Shown: positions 8,050 to 18,042, numbered from the stretch's first letter. The stretch: DNA of 64,000 nt from Spirosomataceae bacterium TFI 002 (GCA_900230115.1 LT907983.1:3983001-4047000); one strand, 5' to 3'. A program made the numbers and translations. Notes: a model not told the origin generated them from the letters alone.

Positions 8050-9408
8050 ATGAATAAAAACCTTCTATTATTTTTCTTAGTAATTAGTATTTCTAGTCAG
8101 GCTCAGTGGACAAGCCTTTTCAATGGCAAAGACTTAAGTGGATTTGTACAACGAAATGGAAAGGCTCAATACAAAGTTGTAGACAACACTATTGTAGGGA
8201 TTTCACAAACAAATACTCCTAACTCATTTTTATGTACTGAGAAAAACTACAGTGACTTTGTACTTGAAGTAGACGTTAAAGTTGAAGTTGGACTGAACTC
8301 AGGAATTCAAATTAGAAGCTTGAGTGATCCAACATTTAAGGATGGGAAGGTGCATGGCTACCAAGTAGAAATAGATCCAGGAGGACGTGCTTGGGCGGGT
8401 GGAATTTTTGATGAAGGCCGAAGTGGTTGGAAATACCCACTTTCGGCAAATCCAGACGGAAGAAAAGCCTTTAGAAATGGTCAATGGAACACTTATCACA
8501 TAGAAGCTGTAGGTCAAAACATCAAAACTTGGATCAATGGCATTCCTTGTGCCAATTTATACGATCCACAAACTGCAAGCGGATTTATAGCTTTACAGGT
8601 TCATGGCATCAAAAATGAAAAGCAAAACGGACTTACGGTACAATGGCGGAATATCAGAATAGCCACTGAAAACTTAGACGCCGTAAAGTTTAAAGGTGTA
8701 GATGCACCAGAGGTTAGTTACTTGGTAAACGAATTGACAGAAAGTGAAAAACGTAGAGGGTGGCGACTTCTTTGGGATGGGAAAACTTCATCAGGATGGA
8801 AAATCGCCAATGGGAAAGAGTTTCCTTCAAAAGGCTGGACCATGGAAAATGGAGTACTAACAGTGTTGGGACTAAGAGAAAATGACAAAAAAGTAAGTGG
8901 AGATATTGAGACTGTTGACGAGTTCGGAAATTTCGAATTAGAAATGGAATTCAAACTTAATGAAGGTGGCAATAGTGGAGTTAAATATTTCGTAGTAAAT
9001 GATCCTAAAAGGAGCGTTGGAAGTGGTTTGGGGCCTGAGTTTCAAATATTGGATGATAAAAAGCATCCAGATGCTGTAAAAGGTGTAGGTGGAAATAGAA
9101 CAACAGCATCTCTTTATGATTTAATTACTTCGGAGAATCTTTCAGAAGGCATTGACAACAAACGAATAAGTGGTCCAGGCAATTGGAATAAGCTGAAAAT
9201 AATTTCTAAAGATGGACATGTGGAGCATTGGATTAATAATTTGAAAATGGTAGAGTACGATCGCCATTCTCAAGTTTTTAGAAATCTTATTGCCAAAAGT
9301 AAGTATAGTTCTCATTCAGATTTTGCACAAGCACCTAAAGGTCACATTCTTTTGCAAGACCATGGAGATGTGGTTCATTTTAGAAGTATCAAAATCAGAG
9401 AGTTGTAA
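8050..9408 (+). CDS. Secreted double DUF1080 protein (3-keto-glycoside hydrolase-like)
   Basis: Read from the ATG at 8050, this is a 452-residue secreted protein with signal peptide MNKNLLLFFLVISISSQAQ. The frame is open 25 codons further upstream, but that extension would bury the signal. Two tandem DUF1080 (3-keto-disaccharide hydrolase) domains are visible, at about residues 20-205 and 235-452. Each opens with a W..L(F/W)(N/D)GK...GW-type motif and carries an 'LE....kl..g.NSGi' strand pair (NSGIQIRS; NSGVKYFV). Family knowledge: DUF1080 proteins have a concanavalin-like jelly-roll fold and some hydrolyse glycosides oxidised at C3. It begins the rightward arm of the sulfatase locus. The exported Gfo/Idh/MocA oxidoreductase on the other arm would be the natural oxidising partner (inference). 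Confidence 0.85.
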   Translation: MNKNLLLFFLVISISSQAQWTSLFNGKDLSGFVQRNGKAQYKVVDNTIVGISQTNTPNSFLCTEKNYSDFVLEVDVKVEVGLNSGIQIRSLSDPTFKDGKVHGYQVEIDPGGRAWAGGIFDEGRSGWKYPLSANPDGRKAFRNGQWNTYHIEAVGQNIKTWINGIPCANLYDPQTASGFIALQVHGIKNEKQNGLTVQWRNIRIATENLDAVKFKGVDAPEVSYLVNELTESEKRRGWRLLWDGKTSSGWKIANGKEFPSKGWTMENGVLTVLGLRENDKKVSGDIETVDEFGNFELEMEFKLNEGGNSGVKYFVVNDPKRSVGSGLGPEFQILDDKKHPDAVKGVGGNRTTASLYDLITSENLSEGIDNKRISGPGNWNKLKIISKDGHVEHWINNLKMVEYDRHSQVFRNLIAKSKYSSHSDFAQAPKGHILLQDHGDVVHFRSIKIREL

Positions 9409-9446
9409 GTTTTTACTAAAGCAGGAATATTAGACAGTCATTTGAA

Positions 9447-9467
9447 CTCCTATTAAATGGATAGGAG
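9447..9467. other. Short hairpin between DUF1080 and GH92 genes
   Basis: A perfect 7-bp inverted repeat (CTCCTAT, 7-nt loop, ATAGGAG) lies 38 bp after the DUF1080 stop. There is no following T-run, so it may be a weak terminator, a mRNA processing or stability element between two genes of one operon, or chance. Confidence 0.3.
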
Positions 9468-9585
9468 AAAGGAGACTTATACGTTTACAGGTAGGCGGTG
9501 AATTACATTGTGGTTGCCTTTAGCCTTGATTTTGAACACCGTTTCAGCATACTTTATTTTTATTATCAATTAGCCAAGAATATCA

Positions 9586-11964
9586 ATGAATAAGGTTTTT
9601 ATAAGAATTTTTACTTGCATTCTATTATTGAGTTTTCACAATTCGTTTTGTCAAACTCAAAAAGCCCGACCCGTGGATTTAGTTTATCCTTTATTGGATG
9701 CGGCAAATTCGAGATGGTTCTTTTTCAATTCAGCATCTAGGCCATTTGGGTTGGTAAACTTAAGCCCAGATAATGCGATCAATGCAGATTGGAATGCTGG
9801 GTACAGGTACAATTTGGATAGTATTAAATGTTTTAGCCATTTGCATGGTTGGCAGTTATCAGGAGTGCCAGTACTGCCAACAACTGGTAATTTTAAGGGT
9901 CATTTAGGGCCAGATACGTACGGATCCACTAATACCCACGATAACGAAGTTGTTCAAGTAGGGTATCACAAGGTATTTTTGGATGCCTACAAAATAACTG
10001 CTGAACTCACTTCCACTACAAGAGTTGGTTTTCATAAGTATACCTATCCTAAGTCAAAAGAGAGTCAAATACTATTTGATTTGAGTACGTTTTTAGGGCC
10101 ATCTGATACTGATAAAGGTGGTATCAAGAAAGTAAGTAATACGGAGATAGAGGGATATGCATTGATGGGTACTACTGCCAGAAGACCCAAAACACTTACT
10201 GTTTATTTTGTAGCACAGTTTGATAAACCATTTGAAAGTTTAAAAGGCTGGCGAAATGGCAAATTAGAAGAACTTGTAAATGGAAAAATTGATGGAGAGC
10301 GTATTGGAGCTTATGTGAATTTTGCAACAAAATCTGGAGAAGTTAGGAAAATGAAAGTGGGGATTTCGTACGTAAGTGAGGAGCAAGCGAGAATTAATAT
10401 TAATTCAGAATTAACACATTGGGATTTTGAAAAATGCGTAGCCGATAGCCAGCAAGATTGGAATTCTTGGCTAAGCAAAATAGAGATAGAAGGGGGTACC
10501 GAGACAGAGCAAAGACGATTTTATACCGACTTGTGGCATGGCCTTCAGGGGCGTAGAATTATTTCGGATGTAAATGGAAAGTACATTGACAATACCGGTC
10601 CTAGTCCTCGTATTGGCCAAATTCCTTTGAATGAAAATGGTAAACCAAAGTTTAACCACTACAATTCTGATTCTTACTGGGGAGCTCAATGGACTTTAAA
10701 TTCACTATGGCATTTGGTTTATCCTGAAGTGTCGGAAGAATTTGTGAATTCGATGCTATTAATGTACGATGACGGTGGTCTCATTCCAAGAGGGCCAGCT
10801 GGTGGAAATTATACCTATGTAATGACTGGAGCATCTAGCACGCCTTTTATAACAAGTGCTTACCTAAAAGGAATCACAGGTTTTGATATTAAAAAAGCTT
10901 ACGAAGGAATGCGTAAGAATCACTTTCCAGGAGGACTCTTGAGTAAGGCTGGTTATGAGCACAATACCTTCAAGGGCGGAGGGATAGAGCATTACATAGA
11001 GAAAGGGTACATTCCTCACCCTTTGAGCAATAAACGTTATGGCTATCACCAAGATGGTTCGGCACAAACTTTAGAAAATGCATATCAGGATTTTACCCTA
11101 GCTCAATTGGCTAAGAAAATAGGTAAAAACGAAGATTACGAGTTATTTACAAAAAGAGCATCAAACTATAAAAACATTTGGAACCCAAACATTGGCTGGA
11201 TGTGGAATAGAACACTTGATGGAAAATGGCAAGAACCAGTTGATATTTTGTTGTATGATAATGGCTGGGTAGAAGGCAACGCAGCCCAATACACATGGTG
11301 GGTTCCTCATGATGTAAACGGATTGGCAAACCTGATCGGTGGGAGAGAGGCTTTCACTGAAAAATTGAATAGTTCTTTTGAAAAGGCACAGAAACACGAT
11401 TTCGCTTCTGGGAAATCTCACGATAAAGAAACGACCAAAAAGTTACGTAGGGTTTATATCAACTATGGCAACCAGCCATGTATCCCTACTGCTTATTTGT
11501 TTAATTTTTCAGGTGCTCCATGGCTCACTCAATATTGGACAAGGCAAGTGACAGACAAGATGTACAGCGGAATTTCGCCGAACTTTGGATACAGTGGAGA
11601 CGAAGATCAAGGACTCATGGGAAGTTTGGCAGTTTTGATGAAAACTGGACTATTCTCTACTAATGGTGGTACATCGGAAGTTCCTTATTATGAAATCAGT
11701 AGCCCTATTTTTAATAAAATCACTTTTAACTTAAACCCCAATTATTATTCAGGTGGAAAGTTTACGATTGAAGCAAAGAATAATAATTCGAGCAATGTAT
11801 TTATTCAATCAGCACAATTGAATGGTAAGGCACTGGATCGTCCTTGGCTTTTGCATGAAACTGTGGTAAATGGTGGAAAGTTAATTTTGGACATGGGAAA
11901 AAATCCTAATAAAGAATGGGGAAGTAAGTCAGAGCAAGCACCACCATCTATGACCATGAATTAA
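9586..11964 (+). CDS. Divergent GH92-family glycosidase (alpha-mannosidase-like)
   Basis: A 792-residue secreted enzyme with signal peptide ending NSFCQ. It has the two-domain GH92 layout: an N-terminal beta-sandwich (about 30-290), then an alpha/alpha barrel. The block GWVEGNAAQYTWWVPHDV (residues 560-577) holds the conserved Glu563 that acts as general acid in GH92. GH92 enzymes are calcium-dependent, inverting exo-alpha-mannosidases. Three blocks differ from what I recall of typical members: FSHLHGWQLSG instead of the 'SH.hLsG.G' loop, GNQPC instead of GNEP with its His pair, and GDEDQG (671-676) where the usual catalytic base motif is GNDDxG. Specificity may therefore not be ordinary mannose. 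It sits among sulfatases, so a sulfated or unusual residue is possible. Confidence 0.82.
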   Translation: MNKVFIRIFTCILLLSFHNSFCQTQKARPVDLVYPLLDAANSRWFFFNSASRPFGLVNLSPDNAINADWNAGYRYNLDSIKCFSHLHGWQLSGVPVLPTTGNFKGHLGPDTYGSTNTHDNEVVQVGYHKVFLDAYKITAELTSTTRVGFHKYTYPKSKESQILFDLSTFLGPSDTDKGGIKKVSNTEIEGYALMGTTARRPKTLTVYFVAQFDKPFESLKGWRNGKLEELVNGKIDGERIGAYVNFATKSGEVRKMKVGISYVSEEQARININSELTHWDFEKCVADSQQDWNSWLSKIEIEGGTETEQRRFYTDLWHGLQGRRIISDVNGKYIDNTGPSPRIGQIPLNENGKPKFNHYNSDSYWGAQWTLNSLWHLVYPEVSEEFVNSMLLMYDDGGLIPRGPAGGNYTYVMTGASSTPFITSAYLKGITGFDIKKAYEGMRKNHFPGGLLSKAGYEHNTFKGGGIEHYIEKGYIPHPLSNKRYGYHQDGSAQTLENAYQDFTLAQLAKKIGKNEDYELFTKRASNYKNIWNPNIGWMWNRTLDGKWQEPVDILLYDNGWVEGNAAQYTWWVPHDVNGLANLIGGREAFTEKLNSSFEKAQKHDFASGKSHDKETTKKLRRVYINYGNQPCIPTAYLFNFSGAPWLTQYWTRQVTDKMYSGISPNFGYSGDEDQGLMGSLAVLMKTGLFSTNGGTSEVPYYEISSPIFNKITFNLNPNYYSGGKFTIEAKNNNSSNVFIQSAQLNGKALDRPWLLHETVVNGGKLILDMGKNPNKEWGSKSEQAPPSMTMN

Positions 11965-12113
11965 GTTAAAAGTCAATACTATTTAAGTTTTAAGCCCCTT
12001 AAGGTTAAGTTGTGTTAAGGCGATTGGTTGTATTTATAAAAAATGAGTTGTAAAAACTCAATGCTAGAAACGATTCATTTATTCAGAAAGAACTCTTTTA
12101 ATCAAAATAGAAA

Positions 12114-13553
12114 ATGAAGCAAAAAACGATTTCAAGAAGTGTTAAAAAACAATCACTTCATTTGGGCCTGATGGCATTACTTTTAATATCCGTTTGTAGT
12201 TGTCAGTCTGCTGATTCGCAGAAATCACAAGAACGCCCAAATTTCATTTTGATCCTTATCGATGATTTGGGTTGGTCAAGTTATTCATCACAAATGGATG
12301 ACAGGGTTCCAGACTCTAAGAGTGACTTTTTTGAAACCCCTAATATTGATAAGTTCTCTACAGAAAGTATGCGTTTTACTAGGGGATATTCGCCTGACCC
12401 TATTTGCTCACCTACAAGAAGAAGTATTCAATTTGGTCAAACTTCAATCAAAATGGGTGACGATGATGTTTTTCCGTCTAACTATAATTCCAGCTTTAAA
12501 ACTATTCCACAAGCTTTAAAAGCTTTCGATCCGAGTTATAAGGCAGCTCACTTTGGTAAGTGGGATCTAAGAGCAGACTTGACTCCTGAGCAATTGGGAT
12601 ATGATGTGAGTGATGGAGATTCAGGAAACTCAGATGGTAACATGGGAGCAGGAAAAGAAAATAAATGGACTAGATTTTTCATCAGTGAAAATCCAAAACA
12701 AGTGGATAGCTTAACCAATAGAGCCATTCGATTTATGAAGTCTCAAGTTGCGTCTAAGAGCCCATTTTATCTTCAAGTTTCGCACTATGCCACGCATGCG
12801 GATATGGTAACGAGGCAAAAGAGCTATGACAAGTTTAAGGCTAAAACACCAGGTGTAAAGCATAATAATCCAGCTTGGGCAGGAATGATTCATGACCTTG
12901 ATGAGAAGATTGGCGAGTTGGTTGATATGGTAGAAGAACTAGGTATTTCGGATAATACATACATTGTTTTGATGGCTGATAATGGAGCTGTGGAGTTCCT
13001 TCCACCAGTGAAAAATAAGTTGGATTTACCTTCTACATTTAAAACACCAATGAGAAATGCTCCCCTAAGAGCGGGAAAGTGGACTTTATTTGAAGGCGGA
13101 ATTCGAGTGCCCTTTATGGTGAAAGGCCCAGATGTAGAAAAAGGTTCTATGTCTGATGTTCCTGTTGTTGGCTGGGATTTGCTATCAACATTCAATGACT
13201 TGGCTGGAAACAAAAATATAAGTAAAAACGTAGAAGGAGGAAGCTTTGCTGATGTGCTAAAAAATAAAGGAAAAGGGAAAGTTGAAAGAAGCGATGAGGC
13301 TTTCTATTTCCATCGTTTTGCAAAAGGTTATCCTCACTCTGCAGTAATTGTGGGAGATTACAAATTGTTAAAGTTTTGGAAAAGTACCAAGGTCGAAATG
13401 TATAACATCGCCGAGGATTTAGGAGAAACAAAAGATCTTGCTAAATCAAACCCAGAGAAAGCCAAAGAATTGGAAGCAACTTTATTAGACTATATGAAAA
13501 CAAATAATCCAGAACTCCTTACAGCTTCAATAAAGCTGAGCACGAAAAAGTGA
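12114..13553 (+). CDS. Sulfatase, formylglycine Cys-type (variant active-site motifs)
   Basis: A 479-residue S1-family sulfatase, probably a lipoprotein (hydrophobic segment ending SVCSC, Cys30 likely lipidated). Metal-binding aspartates lie in LILIDDLGW (Asp50/51) and the DN pair in LMADNGAV. Cys98 in ICSPTR is the residue converted to formylglycine. Two motifs depart from the norm. The signature reads CSPTRRSIQFG, with Gln where Leu usually stands. The usual GKWHLG block reads GKWDLR, with Asp replacing the His that normally contacts the substrate sulfate. Metal ligands are kept, so it is probably active but with altered substrate binding. It is the first of four same-strand sulfatases; the next starts 27 bp downstream. 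Confidence 0.88.
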   Translation: MKQKTISRSVKKQSLHLGLMALLLISVCSCQSADSQKSQERPNFILILIDDLGWSSYSSQMDDRVPDSKSDFFETPNIDKFSTESMRFTRGYSPDPICSPTRRSIQFGQTSIKMGDDDVFPSNYNSSFKTIPQALKAFDPSYKAAHFGKWDLRADLTPEQLGYDVSDGDSGNSDGNMGAGKENKWTRFFISENPKQVDSLTNRAIRFMKSQVASKSPFYLQVSHYATHADMVTRQKSYDKFKAKTPGVKHNNPAWAGMIHDLDEKIGELVDMVEELGISDNTYIVLMADNGAVEFLPPVKNKLDLPSTFKTPMRNAPLRAGKWTLFEGGIRVPFMVKGPDVEKGSMSDVPVVGWDLLSTFNDLAGNKNISKNVEGGSFADVLKNKGKGKVERSDEAFYFHRFAKGYPHSAVIVGDYKLLKFWKSTKVEMYNIAEDLGETKDLAKSNPEKAKELEATLLDYMKTNNPELLTASIKLSTKK

Positions 13554-13580
13554 TTTGTTTTTAATTTTTAAACGGAAACT

Positions 13581-15167
13581 ATGATGAAGAGTTGGTATAA
13601 ATATGGTTTTCTTCTTTCTGCTTTATTGGGATTGGTTTTGACTTCTTTCCAAGAGTTTGGAGTCAAGAAAAAAGCACCCAATATACTTTTTGCAATTGCT
13701 GATGATCAATCATTTCCTCATGCCTCAGCTTATGGAAATAAGGTTTTTCGCACCCCAGAGTTTGATAAAATTGCTGCCAACGGAATTCTATTTAACAACG
13801 CTTTTGTGGCTGCTCCTCAGTGTAGTCCTTCGCGAGCTGCCATACTTACGGGTAGAAATATTTGGCAACTAGAAGAGGCTGGAACTCATGGTAGCTTTTT
13901 TCCCAAAAAGTTTCCAGTTTTTACTGATGCTCTTGAAAATGCAGGCTACGCAATTGGCTTTACTGGAAAACCTTGGGGACCTGGTAACTTTAAAGATGCT
14001 GGCTGGTCAAGAAATCCCGTTGGGCCAGAATATAACAAGCGGAAATTTGAACAATTACCTGCTTCAGGAATCAGTGCAACGGATTATGCTGCGAATTTTA
14101 AAGATTTCTTAGCAGATAAGTCCAGTGATCAACCATTCTTCTTTTGGTATGGTGGCCACGAGCCGCATCGAGTTTATGAAGAAGGTTCGGGAGCTGCTTC
14201 GGGCTTGTCTAGCAATGAAATTAAGGTGCCTGGTTTTTTGGCTGATGCAGGTGTTGTAAAAAGCGATATCCTTGATTATGCTTTGGAAATCAACTGGTTT
14301 GATACTCAATTGGGTAAAATGCTTCAAATGTTAAAAGAAGCAGGAGAACTAGAGAACACCATTATCGTTGTCACAGCCGATAATGGAATGGCTTTCCCAT
14401 ATGCCAAGGCCAATTTGCAAGAATTCGGAATACATGTTCCATTGGCTATTGCCGGTCCAGGAATCAATGGTAAAAATAGGAAAGTAAATGATTTAGTCGG
14501 TTTAATAGATTTGGCTCCCACTTTTCTAGATATGGCGAGTGTGAAACACATGGATGGAATATCAGGAAAGTCACTTTTACCCATTTTTGAAAGCTCAAAA
14601 TCTGGTACAATAGATGCCTCACGGAAAAGTATTTTCAGCGGACGCGAAAGACACACACATGCACGGCCTGATAACCTAGGATATCCAGCAAGAGCGATTA
14701 GAACTGAGAAATACTTATGCATCAAGAATTTCAAACCTGACAGATGGCCTGTAGGTAATCCAGCTCCTGAAAATAGAGCAAAAGTGAGTTCAAACAAGGA
14801 CATGAAATCGATAGAAGAGGGTTTTGAAGATATAGATTCATCTCCTAGCAAAACATTCATGATTGAGCAAAAGGCTGTTTACCCAGTTTTGTATAAAAAT
14901 GCTTTTGAAAAAAGAGATCAAGAGGAATTATATAACATCATAAAAGATCCATTTTGTCAAAATGACCTTTCAAAATCAGCCAAAATGAGTTCTGTTTTGC
15001 AAAAACTTAGGAAAGAATTGGAAGAGAAACTAATTTCAGAAGGCGATCCTAGGATGACAGCTATGGGTGACATTTTTGATAGTTACCCTCGTTTTGGCAA
15101 AATGAGAAATTTCGAAGGGTTCAAGCAAAGAGGAGAATACAATTCTAAGTATATCAAGAAGAAGTAA
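13581..15167 (+). CDS. Sulfatase, heparan N-sulfatase-like (S1_8-type by motif)
   Basis: A 528-residue secreted S1 sulfatase with an N-terminal hydrophobic segment (residues 7-23). The catalytic Cys is Cys81 in a textbook CSPSRAAILTG signature; metal-binding aspartates are in FAIADDQSF (41-42) and VTADNGMAF. In place of GKWHLG it has GFTGKPWGPG, and the C-terminal substrate loop reads YAKANLQEFGIHVPL. This pattern resembles N-sulfoglucosamine sulfohydrolases (the SGSH/S1_8 group), which act on N-sulfated or related amino sugars. The subfamily is from memory of motifs and needs a tree. It ends 2 bp before the next sulfatase start, so the two are co-transcribed and probably coupled. Confidence 0.88.
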   Translation: MMKSWYKYGFLLSALLGLVLTSFQEFGVKKKAPNILFAIADDQSFPHASAYGNKVFRTPEFDKIAANGILFNNAFVAAPQCSPSRAAILTGRNIWQLEEAGTHGSFFPKKFPVFTDALENAGYAIGFTGKPWGPGNFKDAGWSRNPVGPEYNKRKFEQLPASGISATDYAANFKDFLADKSSDQPFFFWYGGHEPHRVYEEGSGAASGLSSNEIKVPGFLADAGVVKSDILDYALEINWFDTQLGKMLQMLKEAGELENTIIVVTADNGMAFPYAKANLQEFGIHVPLAIAGPGINGKNRKVNDLVGLIDLAPTFLDMASVKHMDGISGKSLLPIFESSKSGTIDASRKSIFSGRERHTHARPDNLGYPARAIRTEKYLCIKNFKPDRWPVGNPAPENRAKVSSNKDMKSIEEGFEDIDSSPSKTFMIEQKAVYPVLYKNAFEKRDQEELYNIIKDPFCQNDLSKSAKMSSVLQKLRKELEEKLISEGDPRMTAMGDIFDSYPRFGKMRNFEGFKQRGEYNSKYIKKK

Positions 15168-15169
15168 AT

Positions 15170-16519
15170 ATGAAAATTCAGCATTTTAAGACCTTAGCTT
15201 TTTCCCTTGTTTTATTGGCGGCCACGACGTCGCTGAAAGCTCAAGAAAGACCAAATGTCATTGTGATTTATTCCGATGATCAAGGGGCGATCGATCTTAA
15301 TTGCTATGGTTCAAAAGACCTTCAAACTCCCAATATTGATAACTTGGCGAGGAATGGAGTAATGTTTACGCAGTTTTATGCATCTCCAGTTTGTTCTCCT
15401 TCTAGGGCTTCATTATTGACGGGACTTACTCCACAAAGGGCAGGATTGCCTGGGAATGCTTCCATTACCAATCCAGAAAATGGAATGCCTGGTGAAAGGT
15501 TTACCATGGCGGAGCTTTTCAAAAGTTCGGGTTATAAAACAGCACATATCGGTAAATGGCATCTGGGATTTGCAGAGGAAAAGAGCCCAAATGCTCAAGG
15601 TTTCGATCATTCATTTGGTCACATAGGTGGCTGTATTGACAACTACTCACATTTCTATTACTGGAATGGGCCCAATATTCATGATTTATATCGCAATGGT
15701 AAAGAGGTGCATTATCCGGGGCAATTCTTTCCAGACTTAATGTTGAAAGAAGCTGGGCAGTTTATGGAACAAGCAGATAACAGTCCATTCTTTATGTATT
15801 TTGCTATCAATTTACCCCATTATCCATACCAAGGAGACCCCAGGTGGCTAAGGTATTATGAGGATAAGGGAGTGGAATACCCACGCAATTTGTACGCAGC
15901 ATTTATGTCCACAATGGATGATAAAATTGGCATACTTTTACAGCAAGTAAAAGATCTTAATATTTCGGATAATACGATAATCATATTTCAGTCTGACAAT
16001 GGTTATTCTACTGAGGAACGTGCTCATTTTGGTGGAGGTAATGCTGGAGTTTATAGAGGTGCCAAAGCCTGTCTTTTTGAAGGAGGTATTCGTGTACCAG
16101 CGATCATAAGTTGGCCTACGAAAATTCCAAAAGGAGAAGTCAGAAACCAGATGGGGGTAAACACTGATTGGTTTCCTACCTTGGCAGAATACTGCAATAT
16201 TTCCATGCCTGATAAAAAGCTAGATGGAAGAAGTTTAGTCTCTATAATCAGAAATAATGATGCCACATCTATTCACGAAAACGAAGGTTATTGCTGGGCG
16301 TTTAGAGACTCTTGGGTAGCACGCAAAGGAAAATGGAAACTACATGCAAACCCTGAGGATAGAAGTAACAAAGGTGTATTAACAGCTGCGGATAAAATCT
16401 TTTTGACTAACCTTGAAACGGATCCCGGTGAAACTATCAATGTTGCCTCAAAGCACCCTGAAATTGTCGCGGACCTAACCAAGCAATACAAAGCGTGGGA
16501 GAAGAATAACGCAAAGTAA
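15170..16519 (+). CDS. Sulfatase, arylsulfatase A-like, formylglycine Cys-type
   Basis: A 449-residue secreted sulfatase with a signal peptide cleaved near SLKA-QE (residue 24). All standard S1 elements are present: YSDDQG metal ligands (residues 36-37), catalytic Cys75 in CSPSRASLLTG, GKWHLG with its Lys and His, NLPHYPYQG for sulfate binding, and QSDNGYS for the second metal pair. The C-terminal subdomain ends in a typical 'LtNLetDPGET.Nva...Pe' segment. It is probably an exo-acting sulfatase on oligosaccharides; no substrate can be named. Its start lies 2 bp after the preceding sulfatase stop. Confidence 0.92.
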   Translation: MKIQHFKTLAFSLVLLAATTSLKAQERPNVIVIYSDDQGAIDLNCYGSKDLQTPNIDNLARNGVMFTQFYASPVCSPSRASLLTGLTPQRAGLPGNASITNPENGMPGERFTMAELFKSSGYKTAHIGKWHLGFAEEKSPNAQGFDHSFGHIGGCIDNYSHFYYWNGPNIHDLYRNGKEVHYPGQFFPDLMLKEAGQFMEQADNSPFFMYFAINLPHYPYQGDPRWLRYYEDKGVEYPRNLYAAFMSTMDDKIGILLQQVKDLNISDNTIIIFQSDNGYSTEERAHFGGGNAGVYRGAKACLFEGGIRVPAIISWPTKIPKGEVRNQMGVNTDWFPTLAEYCNISMPDKKLDGRSLVSIIRNNDATSIHENEGYCWAFRDSWVARKGKWKLHANPEDRSNKGVLTAADKIFLTNLETDPGETINVASKHPEIVADLTKQYKAWEKNNAK

Positions 16520-16605
16520 TACGGCTTGGTGTACGAATTTTTGCTCCAAGAATCGTAGCTTTCTTTTGATTAAAATGAATTGACAAAACAACAATATGAA
16601 CTCGA

Positions 16606-18042
16606 ATGAAAGTAAAAATGCTTCTGGTTTTCGTTTTAGGTTTAGTGTTGTTCGTTTCTTTTAAAGAATACGAAGGAAACTCAAATCCCAATATTATTCT
16701 TGTCATGTCCGACGATCAAGGTTGGGGCCAAATGGGCTATTACGATCATCCTTTTTTGAAGACACCCAACTTGGTTCATATGGCCCAAAATGGACTAAGA
16801 ATGGATCGATTTTATGCGGGTGCTCCTGTTTGTTCTCCTACACGAGCGTCTGTTTTAACTGGACGTGCTAATGGTCGCTCAGCAGTATTTGCTCATGGAT
16901 TTCCGCTGAGAAGACAGGAAAAAACGATTGCTCAAGCTCTTCAAAAAGCGGGATACGAAACGGCCCATTTTGGGAAGTGGCATCTTGATGGTCTCAGAGG
17001 GCCAGGTGTACCAATTCTGGCTGAGGATAATAGAAATCCTGGTAATTTTGGATTCAAAGAATGGATCTCGACAACAAACTTTTTTGACATCAATCCCTTG
17101 ATGAGTCATAAAGGGGAAATAAAAGAATATATAGGAAGCTCTTCTCACATTATTGTAGATCAAGCATTGGAGTTTATCTCGGGGCATAAGAAGAAGCCTT
17201 TTTTCGTTGTAATTTGGTATGGTAGCCCACATGACCCTTGGAGTTCGCTAGAAACAGACAAGTCTGACTTTTCAGCGAGTATGGAGGAAAAGCAAAAGAA
17301 CTACTTGGGTGAGATTGTAGAAATGGACAAAAGCATAGGTCAACTTAATCGTGAACTAAAACAAATGGGTTTGGCAGATAATACTTTGGTTTGGTTCAAT
17401 AGCGACAATGGAGGCGTATCTTTTGGAGGAACCGAAGGGGTAGGAGGGCTTAGAGACTTTAAAGGAAGTGTCTACGAAGGTGGTCTTAGGGTTCCATGCA
17501 TTATTCAATGGCCCGCAAAAATAAAGGGAGGCCGAATAAGTAGTTATCCTGCCAGTACAATGGATATTTTTCCAACAATCGCTTCACTCTTAAAACTGTC
17601 ACAAGACAACTTTACTCAACCCGTAGATGGAAATAGTATAGAGCATTTGTTTAACGACAAATCAGAAAAGGTGAGAAAAAGCCCTATTCCATTCAAATAC
17701 CGAAATGAAGGAGCGTTGATAGATAATGACTTTAAATTGGTGTCAGAAAACATTGAAAAAAAGGTATACACAATGTATAATCTTAAAAGCGACAAAACAG
17801 AATCAGTAGATATTTTGGCTGCGAACCCAGTGAAAGCAAACGAAATGATTTCGTATTTTGAAAACTGGTTGATGAGTGTAAATAAAAGCGTAAAAGGAGA
17901 AGACTACGCAAGTGGATTAATTGAGAAAGACCCAGAGCCTCAATCTTGGTGGCTTAAACCAGGATACGCCCCCTATCTGCAGCAATGGAAAGAACGCCCA
18001 GAATACAGTAAGCAGCTTAAGAACTTGGGTAAAAAGGATTAA
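16606..18042 (+). CDS. Sulfatase, formylglycine Cys-type
   Basis: A 478-residue secreted sulfatase with a hydrophobic N-terminal signal (residues 5-18). Metal ligands are in VMSDDQGW (36-37) and FNSDNGGV, catalytic Cys76 is in CSPTRASVLTG, and GKWHLD follows. The substrate loop VYEGGLRVPCIIQWP is normal. The C-terminus carries an extra tail after the usual DPGET-like segment (SWWLKPGYAPYLQQWK), which may cap the active site. It is the last gene of the rightward arm. Only 27 bp separate it from the convergent FG-GAP gene, and no strong hairpin is seen there apart from a 6-bp inverted repeat (GTAATT at 18051 / AATTAC at 18068). Confidence 0.92.
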   Translation: MKVKMLLVFVLGLVLFVSFKEYEGNSNPNIILVMSDDQGWGQMGYYDHPFLKTPNLVHMAQNGLRMDRFYAGAPVCSPTRASVLTGRANGRSAVFAHGFPLRRQEKTIAQALQKAGYETAHFGKWHLDGLRGPGVPILAEDNRNPGNFGFKEWISTTNFFDINPLMSHKGEIKEYIGSSSHIIVDQALEFISGHKKKPFFVVIWYGSPHDPWSSLETDKSDFSASMEEKQKNYLGEIVEMDKSIGQLNRELKQMGLADNTLVWFNSDNGGVSFGGTEGVGGLRDFKGSVYEGGLRVPCIIQWPAKIKGGRISSYPASTMDIFPTIASLLKLSQDNFTQPVDGNSIEHLFNDKSEKVRKSPIPFKYRNEGALIDNDFKLVSENIEKKVYTMYNLKSDKTESVDILAANPVKANEMISYFENWLMSVNKSVKGEDYASGLIEKDPEPQSWWLKPGYAPYLQQWKERPEYSKQLKNLGKKD

